The notes under the pieces are model-generated. The model saw only the letters and a program-made list of their open reading frames with translations. It was not told the origin of the DNA and did not search any database. Below are positions 28,962 through 37,152 of a DNA stretch of 64,000 nt, piece after piece; within the stretch, counting starts at the first letter, position 1, and the number at the start of each line of letters is the position of its first letter. A program made the translations under genes and the position numbers. Source of the DNA: Sphingobium sp. KCTC 72723 (GTDB lineage Bacteria; Pseudomonadota; Alphaproteobacteria; Sphingomonadales; Sphingomonadaceae); assembly GCF_014280435.1 (NCBI RefSeq), contig NZ_CP060388.1:4124001-4188000 (forward strand). The letters are read 5' to 3'.

Positions 28962-29348
28962 ATGAGCGAGGCATGGTTGTATGACGAGCATCCCGCGATG
29001 TTCCGGGCGCATCCTTTGCTGTTCACGCTGCTGCTGGTGTCGGTGGTCGGCATCGTGGCGATCGGCATTTGGTGGGTGCTGCACAAGGGCGAACGGCTGG
29101 CGCTGAGCGAGCGGGAAGTGCTGCTGGAGCGGGGCTTGCTGGCCAAGCAGCGCACGGAAGTGGCATTGTCGAGCATCCGCAGCGTGCGCATTACCCAGAG
29201 CCTGGGCCAGCGCCTGTTCGATGTCGGCCATGTCGAATTGTTCAGTGCGGGCGATGTCGCCGAAATCGCGGTGAAGAACATGCCGCGTCCGGGCCGGATT
29301 CGCGCGATCGCGGCAGCGCGCAACCTGGATCTTTTGCCGCAACGATAG
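28962..29348 (+). CDS. PH-domain (DUF304/YdbS-like) membrane protein
   Basis: The product is about 128 residues from the ATG at 28962 (MSEAWLYDEHPAMFRAHP). It has one membrane segment (LFTLLLVSVVGIVAIGIWWV) and then a bacterial PH-like beta-sheet domain: ERLALSEREVLLERGLLAKQ, RTEVALSSIRSVRITQSLGQ and GHVELFSAGD. This matches the short DUF304 proteins. Role unknown. A GTG at 28926 is an alternative start. Confidence 0.8.
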   Translation: MSEAWLYDEHPAMFRAHPLLFTLLLVSVVGIVAIGIWWVLHKGERLALSEREVLLERGLLAKQRTEVALSSIRSVRITQSLGQRLFDVGHVELFSAGDVAEIAVKNMPRPGRIRAIAAARNLDLLPQR

Positions 29349-29518
29349 GCTATTCGCATCGCCGCCCTTGACTTGGGCGCAATTATTCCAACGATAGCAA
29401 TCATAAGGGAGCCGCCAGAGAGCATCCCCGCAGGCAGGATGGACGCCAGGAAAGGACGCCGGTTGCATCACGCGACACGGCGATCGAAAGGGACGTCTGC
29501 ATGGTGGGCTTGCGCGTG

Positions 29519-30202
29519 ATGCCGTCATTACTGGACCTGACGGCGCAGCAGCGGGCGGACATCCGCCAGGCGTGCAGCTTTGCCTGCGTGCGGTGCGGGG
29601 TCACTATCTATCGCTATCTGGGCCTGCCCGACGGGCCGGGCGCGACATTGCTATGCCCCACCTGCCACGGGCTGGTCGAGGAAGGGCGGCTGACCCCGAC
29701 GCAGGTGCATAGTTTCCACGCCAACCCGGTGGTGCGCCAGCGCCATTTCGCGCGCGACCGTCTGCCCTTTTCCGCCGAATTGCCGCAACTGATCGTCGGG
29801 GGATCGCGCCTGCTGCGCGACACGCCGATACCGATCATGCTGGATGGCGAACCGATCCTGATCTTTGCCCCGCCGCGCCGGACCAATGGCGCGACTCGCA
29901 TCAGCGTGCGGCTGGGCGGGGCGGATGGCGAGCCGGTGCAAGTGATCGACGGCAATGAATGGATGCCGACCGATGGCAGCTGGCACTTCCTGCTGCGCGG
30001 CGACCGTTATTCGATGATGGCGGCGCGGGGCGATGGCCTGGCCGTGCTGCGCGTGGTGACGCGCAACCGGATCGCGGTGGAACATTTGCGCACCACGATT
30101 CGCGGGCGACGACTGGAAGTGACGCCCGACTGGCTGGAAATCGACGGCAAACGTTATGTCGACCGGATCGGCAGCGGGACGCTGATCGGGCTGGAGTTAT
30201 AG
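29519..30202 (+). CDS. Conserved hypothetical protein with HNH-like zinc motif
   Basis: The product is about 227 residues. The N-terminal part has ACSFACVRCGVTIYRY and LLCPTCHGLVEEGRL, a pair of CxxC motifs arranged as in HNH-type zinc domains, but without a clear HNH catalytic core. The rest is beta-rich (IPIMLDGEPILIFAPP, YSMMAARGDGLAVLRVV). An alternative start is the ATG at 29501. I cannot assign a function. Confidence 0.6.
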   Translation: MPSLLDLTAQQRADIRQACSFACVRCGVTIYRYLGLPDGPGATLLCPTCHGLVEEGRLTPTQVHSFHANPVVRQRHFARDRLPFSAELPQLIVGGSRLLRDTPIPIMLDGEPILIFAPPRRTNGATRISVRLGGADGEPVQVIDGNEWMPTDGSWHFLLRGDRYSMMAARGDGLAVLRVVTRNRIAVEHLRTTIRGRRLEVTPDWLEIDGKRYVDRIGSGTLIGLEL

Positions 30203-30246
30203 CGGGCGCTTTTGACACTCGGGGCGGATAGGCCCAAGGCGGGCCG

Positions 30247-31398
30247 ATGCAACTGACCCATTTCGATATCGACATTTTCCTGCGCGACCATTGGCAAAAG
30301 AAGCCGGCGCTGATCCGCAATCCGTGGGACCAGTGGCGCAACCCGCTGGACCCGGACGAGCTGGCCGGGCTGGCGTGCGAAGATGGCGTCGAATCGCGCC
30401 TGATCCGCGCGACCGACACGATGCTGGCGATGGAAAGCGGGCCGTTGCCGCAGGACCGCTTCGGTGCGCTGGGGCGGGAGCCGTGGACGTTGCTGGTGCA
30501 GGCGGTGGACCAGATGGTGCCGGACGTCGCGGCGCTGATCGAACCGTTCCGCTTCGTGCCGGACTGGCGGATCGACGATGTGATGGTCAGCTATGCCACC
30601 GATGGCGGCGGCGTGGGCGCGCATTTCGACCAGTATGACGTGTTTCTGATTCAGGGGCTGGGGCGCAGGCGATGGCGGGTGGGGCCGCGTTGCGACGCGG
30701 CGACGCCGCTGTTGCCACATGACGATTTGCGCCTGATCGCGGATTTTCAGGCGACCGACGAATGGGTGCTGGAACCGGGTGACATTCTCTACGTCCCGCC
30801 CTGCTTCGCGCATGACGGCGTGGCGGCGGGCGATGATTGCATGACCTATTCGATTGGATTTCGTGCGCCATCGCGCGCCGAACTGGTCGAACATTGGAGC
30901 GAGCAGCTGGTCGACGCCCTGACCGATGAAGATCGCTATGCCGACCCCGATCTGGCGCGGCAGGACCATCCGGGGGAAATTGCTCCGGCGGCGATCGGCA
31001 GGCTGCATGGGCTGGTGCTGGAATCGCTCAATGACCGGGATGCCTTTGCGCGCTGGTTCGGGCAATATAGCAGCCAGCCCAAATATGCCGACACCGATTG
31101 GCGGCCCGAAGAAGCGGCGGACAGCGACCTGATCCGCGCGCTGATCGCGGCGCATGTGCCGTTGTGCCGCAATCCTGCGAGCCGTTTTGCCTTCATGGCG
31201 CGGGGGGCGGACGGAGTGACGCTGTTCGTGGACGGGCAGAGTTTCGACTGTGCGGGGGAGGGCGCGGCGTTCGCGCGGGCCGTGTGCGGGCGGGGGGATA
31301 TGGATGTCGATCCGGCGCTGGCCGGGTCGGACGCCGCCGTGGCGCTGATCGCGGCGCTGATCGACCAGGGCAGCCTGGCCTTTGACGAGGGGGAGTGA
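30247..31398 (+). CDS. Cupin-4 (JmjC-like) ribosomal oxygenase, probable L16 arginine hydroxylase
   Basis: The 383-residue protein begins MQLTHFDIDIFLRDHWQKKP and has the YcfD/RoxA pattern: FVPDWRIDDVMVSYATDGGG and VGAHFDQYDVFLIQGLGRRR with the HxD iron ligands. The third histidine is in YVPPCFAHDGVA. These Fe(II)/2-oxoglutarate enzymes hydroxylate arginine in ribosomal protein L16 in Escherichia coli. The substrate arginine is conserved in this window's rplP. It lies just upstream of a ribosomal pseudouridine synthase, fitting a ribosome-modification pair. Confidence 0.87.
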   Translation: MQLTHFDIDIFLRDHWQKKPALIRNPWDQWRNPLDPDELAGLACEDGVESRLIRATDTMLAMESGPLPQDRFGALGREPWTLLVQAVDQMVPDVAALIEPFRFVPDWRIDDVMVSYATDGGGVGAHFDQYDVFLIQGLGRRRWRVGPRCDAATPLLPHDDLRLIADFQATDEWVLEPGDILYVPPCFAHDGVAAGDDCMTYSIGFRAPSRAELVEHWSEQLVDALTDEDRYADPDLARQDHPGEIAPAAIGRLHGLVLESLNDRDAFARWFGQYSSQPKYADTDWRPEEAADSDLIRALIAAHVPLCRNPASRFAFMARGADGVTLFVDGQSFDCAGEGAAFARAVCGRGDMDVDPALAGSDAAVALIAALIDQGSLAFDEGE

Positions 31399-31402
31399 CG
31401 AT

Positions 31403-31945
31403 ATGGCGCTGATTTTGTTCAACAAGCCGTTCAATGTGCTGTGCCAGTTCACCCCGGAGTCGAACGGGCCGGAACGCGCGACGCTCAAGGATTATATCGC
31501 CGTGCCGGGCGTCTACCCCGCCGGGCGGCTGGACACCGATAGCGAAGGGCTGCTGCTGCTGACCGACGATGGCCGGTTGCAGGCGCGGATCGCCGACCCC
31601 CGGTTCAAGATGGCCAAAACCTATCTGGCGCAGGTGGAGGGCGAACCGGACGAGGCGGCGCTCGACGCGCTGCGGCGCGGCGTGACGTTGAAGGACGGGC
31701 GGACCCTGCCCGCCGAAGTCGAGCGGATCGACGACCCCGCTTTATGGCCGCGCGACCCGCCGGTGCGGTTTCGCAAGACGGTGACCGATTGCTGGATCAG
31801 CCTGACCATCCGCGAAGGCAAGAACCGCCAGGTCCGCCGCATGACCGCCGCCGTGGGCCATCCCACGCTGCGGCTGGTGCGCTGGCAGGTGGGCGAATGG
31901 ACGCTGGACGGCGTGGAGCCGGGGACCTGGCGGGATGTTGGGTGA
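31403..31945 (+). CDS. RsuA/RluE-family pseudouridine synthase
   Basis: The product is about 180 residues from the ATG at 31403. Motifs are LILFNKPFNVLCQFTPE, YPAGRLDTDSEGLLLLTDDG (catalytic aspartate in GRLDxDSEGLL) and EGKNRQVRRMTAAVGHPTLR. No S4 domain precedes the catalytic domain, which matches RluE, the 23S rRNA pseudouridine 2457 synthase. It starts 4 bases after the cupin-oxygenase gene, so they are probably cotranscribed. Confidence 0.9.
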   Translation: MALILFNKPFNVLCQFTPESNGPERATLKDYIAVPGVYPAGRLDTDSEGLLLLTDDGRLQARIADPRFKMAKTYLAQVEGEPDEAALDALRRGVTLKDGRTLPAEVERIDDPALWPRDPPVRFRKTVTDCWISLTIREGKNRQVRRMTAAVGHPTLRLVRWQVGEWTLDGVEPGTWRDVG

Positions 31946-32429
31946 GGGAAGGGCAGGATTGACTGGCCGCCCGCTGCGCATCCTTGCCAAATCTGCAAAG
32001 TTCACACCGTCGCAGGCTCCGCATTTGCGCGAGGACGGACGGGTAGCGCGGATTTCGCAATAGGAGAATTTTTGCGAAGTGCGGGGCAAGGCGCATGGAC
32101 GCGCGGGGAGGATGAGGCGGACGGGGAGAAAGAGCAGAGCGATAGTGGTATGAGGTGAGGGTGTAGGACAGGGGTGTTGTGGCCGATTTCGGAATGTCGG
32201 CTCACCGGAGGGTAAGAAGGCATAGCCGCCGGTCCTCTCTGGGGCAGGCGACACGATCGTAGGCGGCAATAGCTGCCTGTCGCCCATTGGCCAAGGTGCG
32301 ACCTCTGTCCCTATCGATTCAATCATGCCAACGTCAGCCCAACGATCCAAGCGTGACCGCGCGTTCGATCCTGCTATGGCCGAGGCGGGCAGTGTTCAAT
32401 CATGGCGTGGCCCAAGTAGGAGAAGATGC
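31946..32429. other. 484-bp region without a supported gene
   Basis: Several short frames exist on both strands, but none has a ribosome binding site, coding bias or recognisable domain. A stretch near 32055-32100 (ATTTCGCAATAGGAG and following) is AT-richer and may hold a promoter. An AGTAGGAGAAG element at 32415-32425 is the ribosome binding site of the next gene. Confidence 0.4.
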
Positions 32430-32828
32430 ATGCTTTTTCACACGATGGTGGGGTCGAACGACATCGACCGGGCGAAGCGCTTTTACGACACGGTGCTCGG
32501 CACCCTCGGAGTTGGGGAGGCGACGATCAACGTGGCCGACAGTGGCCACACGCGCCTGATCTACAACAGTGGAAATGGGGCCAATTTCATTGTCACCCAG
32601 CCCATCAATGACGAACCGGCATCCGTCGCGAATGGCAGCACCGTTGCTTTTTCATGCGATTCGCCAGAACAGGTGAAGCAGTTTCATGATGTTGCAGTCG
32701 CCAATGGTGGCACGTCGATCGAGGTAGCGCCCGGTCCTCGCGAAACAGCGTCTATGGGTACGATCGTACTCGCGTACTTCCGCGATCCAGATGGAAACAA
32801 GCTATGCGGCATCCACTTCCCCAAATAA
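32430..32828 (+). CDS. VOC (glyoxalase/dioxygenase superfamily) protein
   Basis: The 132-residue product starts MLFHTMVGSNDIDRAKRFYD. It contains TVLGTLGVGE, a central beta strand region and the C-terminal ILAYFRDPDGNKLCGIHF-like VLAYFRDPDGNKLCGIHFPK, typical of VOC proteins with the metal-site pattern. AGGAGAAG lies upstream of the ATG at 32430. The substrate is unknown; related proteins act in glyoxalase, dioxygenase or drug-resistance roles. Confidence 0.85.
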   Translation: MLFHTMVGSNDIDRAKRFYDTVLGTLGVGEATINVADSGHTRLIYNSGNGANFIVTQPINDEPASVANGSTVAFSCDSPEQVKQFHDVAVANGGTSIEVAPGPRETASMGTIVLAYFRDPDGNKLCGIHFPK

Positions 32829-32856
32829 CCCTGCTTTGCATCGTTTAGCCTGAGTC

Positions 32857-32887
32857 AGCTGCCCGCCAATGCTTTGGTGGGGCAGCT
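32857..32887 (+). terminator. Hairpin after the VOC gene
   Basis: AGCTGCCC (32857-32864) pairs with GGGCAGCT (32880-32887), extended by CCA/TGG with one mismatch. No T-run follows. Confidence 0.5.
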
Positions 32888-33276
32888 GGGCGCTCTCTTC
32901 CCGTTCCATTTTTCGTCCGAAGGTGGATAATCCGTTCACTGCAAGGCCGTAGCGATTTAGGCGGGCGATATGCCCTCGATGGTGAAGGGTTTCGGACGCT
33001 TGCGTACGAAAGCCTCCCATGCAGGAACCCGCGGGCCCAACAGGATGACCTATGGGGATTTAAGCTTTGGGCTGGTTTGGTCGAGTGGAGCGGAGGCGTC
33101 GATTGACGCGCGACGCTGGCGGCGCAGCCGGCGTTGGTGTGCTTTAGGTATATGTCGGCGGGTTTCGCCGTGACGCTGCCAGGGTCCGAAGTCGGGATAG
33201 CCGATGGCAGGCACAAGCCTTGTCCCTGGCCACAGCGCGGGGCGCACGGCCATTGTTGCAGGTTGATCATGCCGGG

Positions 33277-34470
33277 TCATGACGCGAACTCCCGGATCGG
33301 GAGGAGCAACGGTGGCGGTGCTCGTGGCTGACACCAGCGTGCGAAAGTCTCGATGACGACCATCCGCCCGCCGCAACACGGGCATGGTGAGCAGGTGTCG
33401 AGCGGAGCATCAGGCGTCGGCACCTCCGGCTCAGACGGAACGGCCAGCAGTCTGCGGGCGAGCGCGAGATTATCCCTGCGCGTTGCGCTGGCGAGCAGGC
33501 CGTAGTGTCGGATGCGATGGAAGCCACGCGGCAGGACATGCAGCAGGAAGCGGCGGATAAACTCGTTGGCGGTCAGGGTCATGATTTGGTGGCGTTCAGC
33601 GCCGTCGTGTCGATAATCCTTGTAGCGGAGCGTGACGCCGTCCTGGTCGAAGCTGATCAACCGCCGGTTCGAGATGGCGACCCGGTGGGTATAGCGCGAC
33701 AGATAGGCGAGCACTGCCTCGGGACCAGCAAAGGGTGGTTTTGCGTACACAACCCAGCGCTTTTGCCGCACCGGTGCCAGGTGCCGCAGGAAGGTCCGGC
33801 GGTCAGCCAGATTGCTCATGGCTCCAAAGAAGTTGAGCTGCCCTGCATCATGAAGGGCGATGAGCCGGGTGAGGAAGATGCGGCGGAAAAGCTTTCCCAG
33901 AACACGTACCGGCAGGAGGAAGGCGGGACGCGAGGATATCCAGCGCGTCCCGTCGTGCGCGATGCCCCCGCCTGGCACGATCATGTGGACATGGGGATGG
34001 TGGGTCATGGCTGATCCCCATGTATGGAGCACCGCCGTGATGCCGATCCGGGCACCCAGATGCTTGGGATCGGCGGCAATGGTCATCATCGTCTCTGACG
34101 CTGCCCGGAACAGCAGATCATAGACCAGCGTCTTGTTCTGCCATGCGATGTTGGCGATCTGGGCCGGAAGCGTGAACACGACATGAAAGTAGCCGACCGG
34201 CAGCAGGTCGGCCTCGCGCTCGGCCAGCCAGGTGCGCGCGGCTGCGCCCTGGCACTTGGGGCAGTGTCGGTTCCGACAGCTGTTATAGGCGATCCGCCAA
34301 TGCCCGCAGTCCTCGCAGGCCTCGACATGGCCGCCCAGAGCAGCGGTGCGGCAATGTTCAACCGCGGACATCACCCTGAGCTGGTGCAGGCTGAGATGAC
34401 CGGCATGTGCTATCCGGTAAGCAGGCCCGGCGGACCGGAAGATGTCGGCGACCTCAATGTTGGGGCGCAC
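33277..34470 (-). CDS. IS91-family transposase, copy 1
   Basis: The 397-residue protein has an N-terminal zinc-finger region (ACEDCGHWRIAYNSCRNRHC, PKCQGAAART). The HUH motif follows (MTHHPHVHMIVPGGG), then a tyrosine motif (YLSRYTHRVAISNRRL) and a Pro/Cys-rich end (CSPCPCCGGRM). This is the relaxase-like Y1 enzyme of IS91 elements, which nicks DNA at oriIS and starts rolling-circle transposition. It starts 4 bases after the recombinase gene. It is clearly homologous to, but not identical with, the copy at 37153-38346. Confidence 0.95.
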   Translation of the reverse strand: MRPNIEVADIFRSAGPAYRIAHAGHLSLHQLRVMSAVEHCRTAALGGHVEACEDCGHWRIAYNSCRNRHCPKCQGAAARTWLAEREADLLPVGYFHVVFTLPAQIANIAWQNKTLVYDLLFRAASETMMTIAADPKHLGARIGITAVLHTWGSAMTHHPHVHMIVPGGGIAHDGTRWISSRPAFLLPVRVLGKLFRRIFLTRLIALHDAGQLNFFGAMSNLADRRTFLRHLAPVRQKRWVVYAKPPFAGPEAVLAYLSRYTHRVAISNRRLISFDQDGVTLRYKDYRHDGAERHQIMTLTANEFIRRFLLHVLPRGFHRIRHYGLLASATRRDNLALARRLLAVPSEPEVPTPDAPLDTCSPCPCCGGRMVVIETFARWCQPRAPPPLLLPIREFAS

Positions 34471-34474
34471 CGCC

Positions 34475-35380
34475 TCAACCGGCGGGCACCTTCCCCTCCA
34501 TCAACGCCATCAGCGTGTCGAGCGGGCCCGATACGGCGTGGATCGTTCGGGTGGAGACCTTGGTATAGAGAGCCGTCGTCTCGAGTTTGCTGTGGCCAAG
34601 CAGGACCTGGATCACGCGGATATCGACATTCTGTTCCAGGAGATGCGTTGCGAAGGAGTGACGCAGGGTGTGGGGGCTGATGCGTTTGCGGATTCCCGCC
34701 ACTTCGGCAGCCTCCTGAACGGCCCGGTGCAGTTGCCGCGTCGATATTGGATCAGTGATATTCTGGCCTGGTAACAGCCAGCCATGCGGGATCAGGACAC
34801 CGTGCTTCCTGCCCTCGCGCCACCACATCCGCAGCAGTTCGAGCAGTTGCGGCGAAAGCATGGCATTACGGTCCTTGCCGCCCTTGCCCTGTTCGATACG
34901 GATCAGCATACGCTGGCTGTCGATATCGTCGACCTTGAGGTGGGCAACCTCCGACACACGCAGGCCCGCGCCGTAGGCCACGCCCAACGCCGCCTTATAC
35001 TTGATACTCGCGGCGGCCTGGAGCAACTGCGCGGCTTCTTCGACGCTCAGCACTTGCGGTAGTCGGGGCACGTTACGGGTGATCACCAGTGCGCGTGACA
35101 GATCCCGCCGCTTGAGCGTGGTCGTGAACAGGAAGCGCAGCGCCGACACCGCGCCGTTGATCGTGCTCGGCCTGACGCCGCTCTCATGCTGCATTAACTG
35201 AAAGCTGCGCAGATCCTCTTCCGTTGCCGTATCGGGCGGGCGGCCCAGAAAGGCGGCCAGACGCTTCACATGGCGGATATAATCCTTCTGTGTATGGGGC
35301 CCAAGACCTCGCATTATCATGTCGTGCTGCATCCGTTGACGCAGTGGGCTGATCGGAGCAGTATTGATCGAGACAGTCAT
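34475..35380 (-). CDS. Tyrosine recombinase of IS91-like element, copy 1
   Basis: The 301-residue XerD-like integrase has an N-terminal SAM-like domain (RMQHDMIMRGLGPHTQKDYI). The catalytic residues appear in order: Arg in AYGAGLRVSEVAHLKVDDID, HxxR in SPHTLRHSFATHLLEQ, His in LLGHSKLETT and the Tyr nucleophile in ALYTKVS. Such recombinases accompany the transposase in one IS91 subgroup; their role in transposition is not well settled. A short palindrome (AAGTTCCT, AGGAACTT, 35384-35408) lies right before its start. Confidence 0.95.
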   Translation of the reverse strand: MTVSINTAPISPLRQRMQHDMIMRGLGPHTQKDYIRHVKRLAAFLGRPPDTATEEDLRSFQLMQHESGVRPSTINGAVSALRFLFTTTLKRRDLSRALVITRNVPRLPQVLSVEEAAQLLQAAASIKYKAALGVAYGAGLRVSEVAHLKVDDIDSQRMLIRIEQGKGGKDRNAMLSPQLLELLRMWWREGRKHGVLIPHGWLLPGQNITDPISTRQLHRAVQEAAEVAGIRKRISPHTLRHSFATHLLEQNVDIRVIQVLLGHSKLETTALYTKVSTRTIHAVSGPLDTLMALMEGKVPAG

Positions 35381-35383
35381 GGC

Positions 35384-35408
35384 AAGTTCCTCTTCGTTGA
35401 AGGAACTT
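35384..35408. promoter_or_regulatory. Palindrome upstream of recombinase, copy 1
   Basis: AAGTTCCT (35384-35391) and AGGAACTT (35401-35408) form an inverted repeat just upstream of the minus-strand recombinase start. The equivalent site in copy 2 (39260-39284) is conserved, so it may be an operator or translation-control hairpin. Confidence 0.55.
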
Positions 35409-35576
35409 CCAACCTCAGACGGCGACCTCGCCCCGCCAAAGGCCCTTATTTACAGCACTACGACGCCCCACGCGACCCTCCCGCGAAGCGGGTTCGTGCA
35501 GGGGTGGATAGCAGACGGTCCGATTTTTTGAGCTGCCCAGGCCAATTGAGATGCCAAGATAGTCTAACGGTGTTTG

Positions 35577-35891
35577 TCAGTCGCAAGACTCGGGTGGAGT
35601 AAGCCTGCTGAGCAGAGCTGGAACTGCACGATATCCTCGGTCGGTGAGGCGATATTGCAGTATTTGAACAGAGGCCACCTGCTCGCTTGCTTCGGTCATC
35701 CAACCATATTCACTCAGACAATGCCAGAACTGCGCATTCGGGCTGCTGTGTATCGTCGTGCCGACACCGGCATCATTTTCAAGCAATAAGGAGAGAATTG
35801 AGCGATCCCCGGCAGAGAGCGATCCATATAAAAGCTTAATTTCAGGATCGCACGCCAATGCCTCGGTGATTTCGTCGAAGATGGTCATCAT
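35577..35891 (-). CDS. Hypothetical protein, second gene of IS91-flanked pair
   Basis: The product is about 104 residues starting MMTIFDEITEALACDPEIKL and containing LYGSLSAGDRSILSLLLEND, FWHCLSEYGWMTEASEQVAS and LQYRLTDRGYRAVPALLSRL. The last part resembles a small winged-helix-like fold (hydrophobic-YRLTDxGY), but this is only a suggestion. Its ATG overlaps the stop of the upstream gene (TGATG at 35893-35889), so translation is likely coupled. No family is recognised. Confidence 0.6.
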   Translation of the reverse strand: MMTIFDEITEALACDPEIKLLYGSLSAGDRSILSLLLENDAGVGTTIHSSPNAQFWHCLSEYGWMTEASEQVASVQILQYRLTDRGYRAVPALLSRLTPPESCD

Positions 35892-36613
35892 CAGCTTCTC
35901 AAATAATCTTCCATCATGGCGACGTGGCGGAGTTGAAGCGTGACCTTCTCGCAAAAGCCACTTCTCGGTTGCGGCGCAGGTTCGAAATCATCGGGACAAT
36001 CGCTGAAGCCGATGTGATCGGCGCGCTGAAGTTTGTCGAACGCTTCCCATCGTTCGGCCTTCGCATAACAGTCGAGACGGAAGCCTTCGACTACGATGAA
36101 GCCCGGAACTTCCTTTTCCTTTCCCCACCAGAAAATAGCGCGCCGTCCGGTGGGGCGCAGCCATTCGGCTAGCTTGGGAACAAGTAGAAGGGCGTTGCTA
36201 GGGGCGGGAGTCCAAACGCGATCTCCCGGGGTGACACTGGTCAGTCGGTCGAACGACGATTCAAGATCGATGCCAGCGTAGAATGGGCAGTGGCGGCCTT
36301 CGCTTCCATCGGGCCGGCGTAGATTGAACCTGCTGGTCAAGGGTTCATTATGGAAAAGGTCCACTTCGCGATGCAGATTAGCAAGGCCAGCCAAATTCCT
36401 ACGTTCTAGAAATACGACCCTTCGGGCGATCATGGCCGCCGTATCTTCGGGATATCCGCGATGTCTGGCCATCGCATTCGCGTAGGCGGCCACCTGCTTC
36501 ATATCGAGCTCAACGTCTCCTCCATAGCAGTCGGGCTGCGTGGGCAAGCCCGATACGACGTTCTGTTGAACGGGTGGTGTCGTTCGCCTGCCGAATACAC
36601 GCTTGAGGATCAC
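35891..36613 (-). CDS. Hypothetical protein, first gene of IS91-flanked pair (DUF3726-like layout)
   Basis: The 240-residue protein contains ELDMKQVAAYANAMARHRGY, TAAMIARRVVFLERRNLAGL, HCPFYAGIDLESSFDRLTSV, RVWTPAPSNALLLVPKLAEW and RAIFWWGKEKEVPGFIVVEG. The early helical part followed by a CP-x-x-AG segment and a P-x-x-LLLVP segment recalls DUF3726 proteins, but I cannot confirm this by search. Base composition is less GC-rich than the core genes around it. It overlaps the downstream small gene, and the two form a bicistron between the IS91-like units. Confidence 0.65.
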   Translation of the reverse strand: MILKRVFGRRTTPPVQQNVVSGLPTQPDCYGGDVELDMKQVAAYANAMARHRGYPEDTAAMIARRVVFLERRNLAGLANLHREVDLFHNEPLTSRFNLRRPDGSEGRHCPFYAGIDLESSFDRLTSVTPGDRVWTPAPSNALLLVPKLAEWLRPTGRRAIFWWGKEKEVPGFIVVEGFRLDCYAKAERWEAFDKLQRADHIGFSDCPDDFEPAPQPRSGFCEKVTLQLRHVAMMEDYLRS

Positions 36614-36857
36614 GTCGGTTGCTGCCTGTCAGTTCAAACATTGGCCGACGTTGAACATGACGGCTGACAATACGCTCGCTTTTAGCGAGCATCTCTTAAG
36701 ATTTGATCTCTGTGCCGACGACAAAGCCGATCGCAGACAGATGTCTGCTTTTGGTCGGCGGCGGACCGGCAGCTTTTCCCTCGCCAGATGGGCCGGTCGA
36801 ATCTGAACGAATGGCCGCTTCCGGGAGATGAGAATGAGCCGCTGGATGGCCACAAAT
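36614..36857. other. Region between the bicistron and IS91-like copy 2
   Basis: No supported gene is seen. This AT-richer stretch should hold the promoter of the minus-strand bicistron. Its right end runs into the repeated sequence that begins IS91-like copy 2. Confidence 0.35.
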
Positions 36858-37152
36858 GTGAAGGGTTTCGGGCGCTTGCGTACGAAAGCCTCCAGTGCAG
36901 GAACCCGCGGGCCCCATGTGCTGGTCTATGGGTAAAAAGGCTTTGGGATGGTGCTGGCGGGTAAGCGCTGCCGATCCAGAAGTGCCGCTGCTGGTCCGAT
37001 CAACGTGATTTCGTGCGGCGTCAGATTGCTAGGTGCGTTTGTTTTGCTGGCCGGTGTGCCCTGGGCCCGGCGTAATTCTATGATGGGCATGCACTGGGTC
37101 ATCGGCCAGGACACCATGGGCGTGACCGTCATGCAAGGCGAGCCATGCCGGA

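Larger units (their letters stand above)
32982..35500 (-). mobile_element. IS91-like element, copy 1 (HUH transposase plus tyrosine recombinase)
   Basis: The unit holds a recombinase gene and a transposase gene on the minus strand. The left side (32982-33045) contains a segment nearly repeated at copy 2: GAAGGGTTTCGG, CGCTTGCGTACGAAAGCCTC and GGAACCCGCGGGCCC. The right side (35471-35500) ends in a hairpin CCCGC-GAA-GCGGG followed by TTCGTGCA, also repeated at copy 2. Short terminal hairpins instead of inverted repeats, and a GAAC near the left end, fit IS91-type rolling-circle elements. Exact ends are uncertain: the element could start just after GAAC at 33024-33027. Confidence 0.75.

Noticed and set aside
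31742..32350. Minus-strand frame across the RluE end and the following gap
   Set aside because: No ribosome binding site or domain, and half of it lies opposite a known gene.
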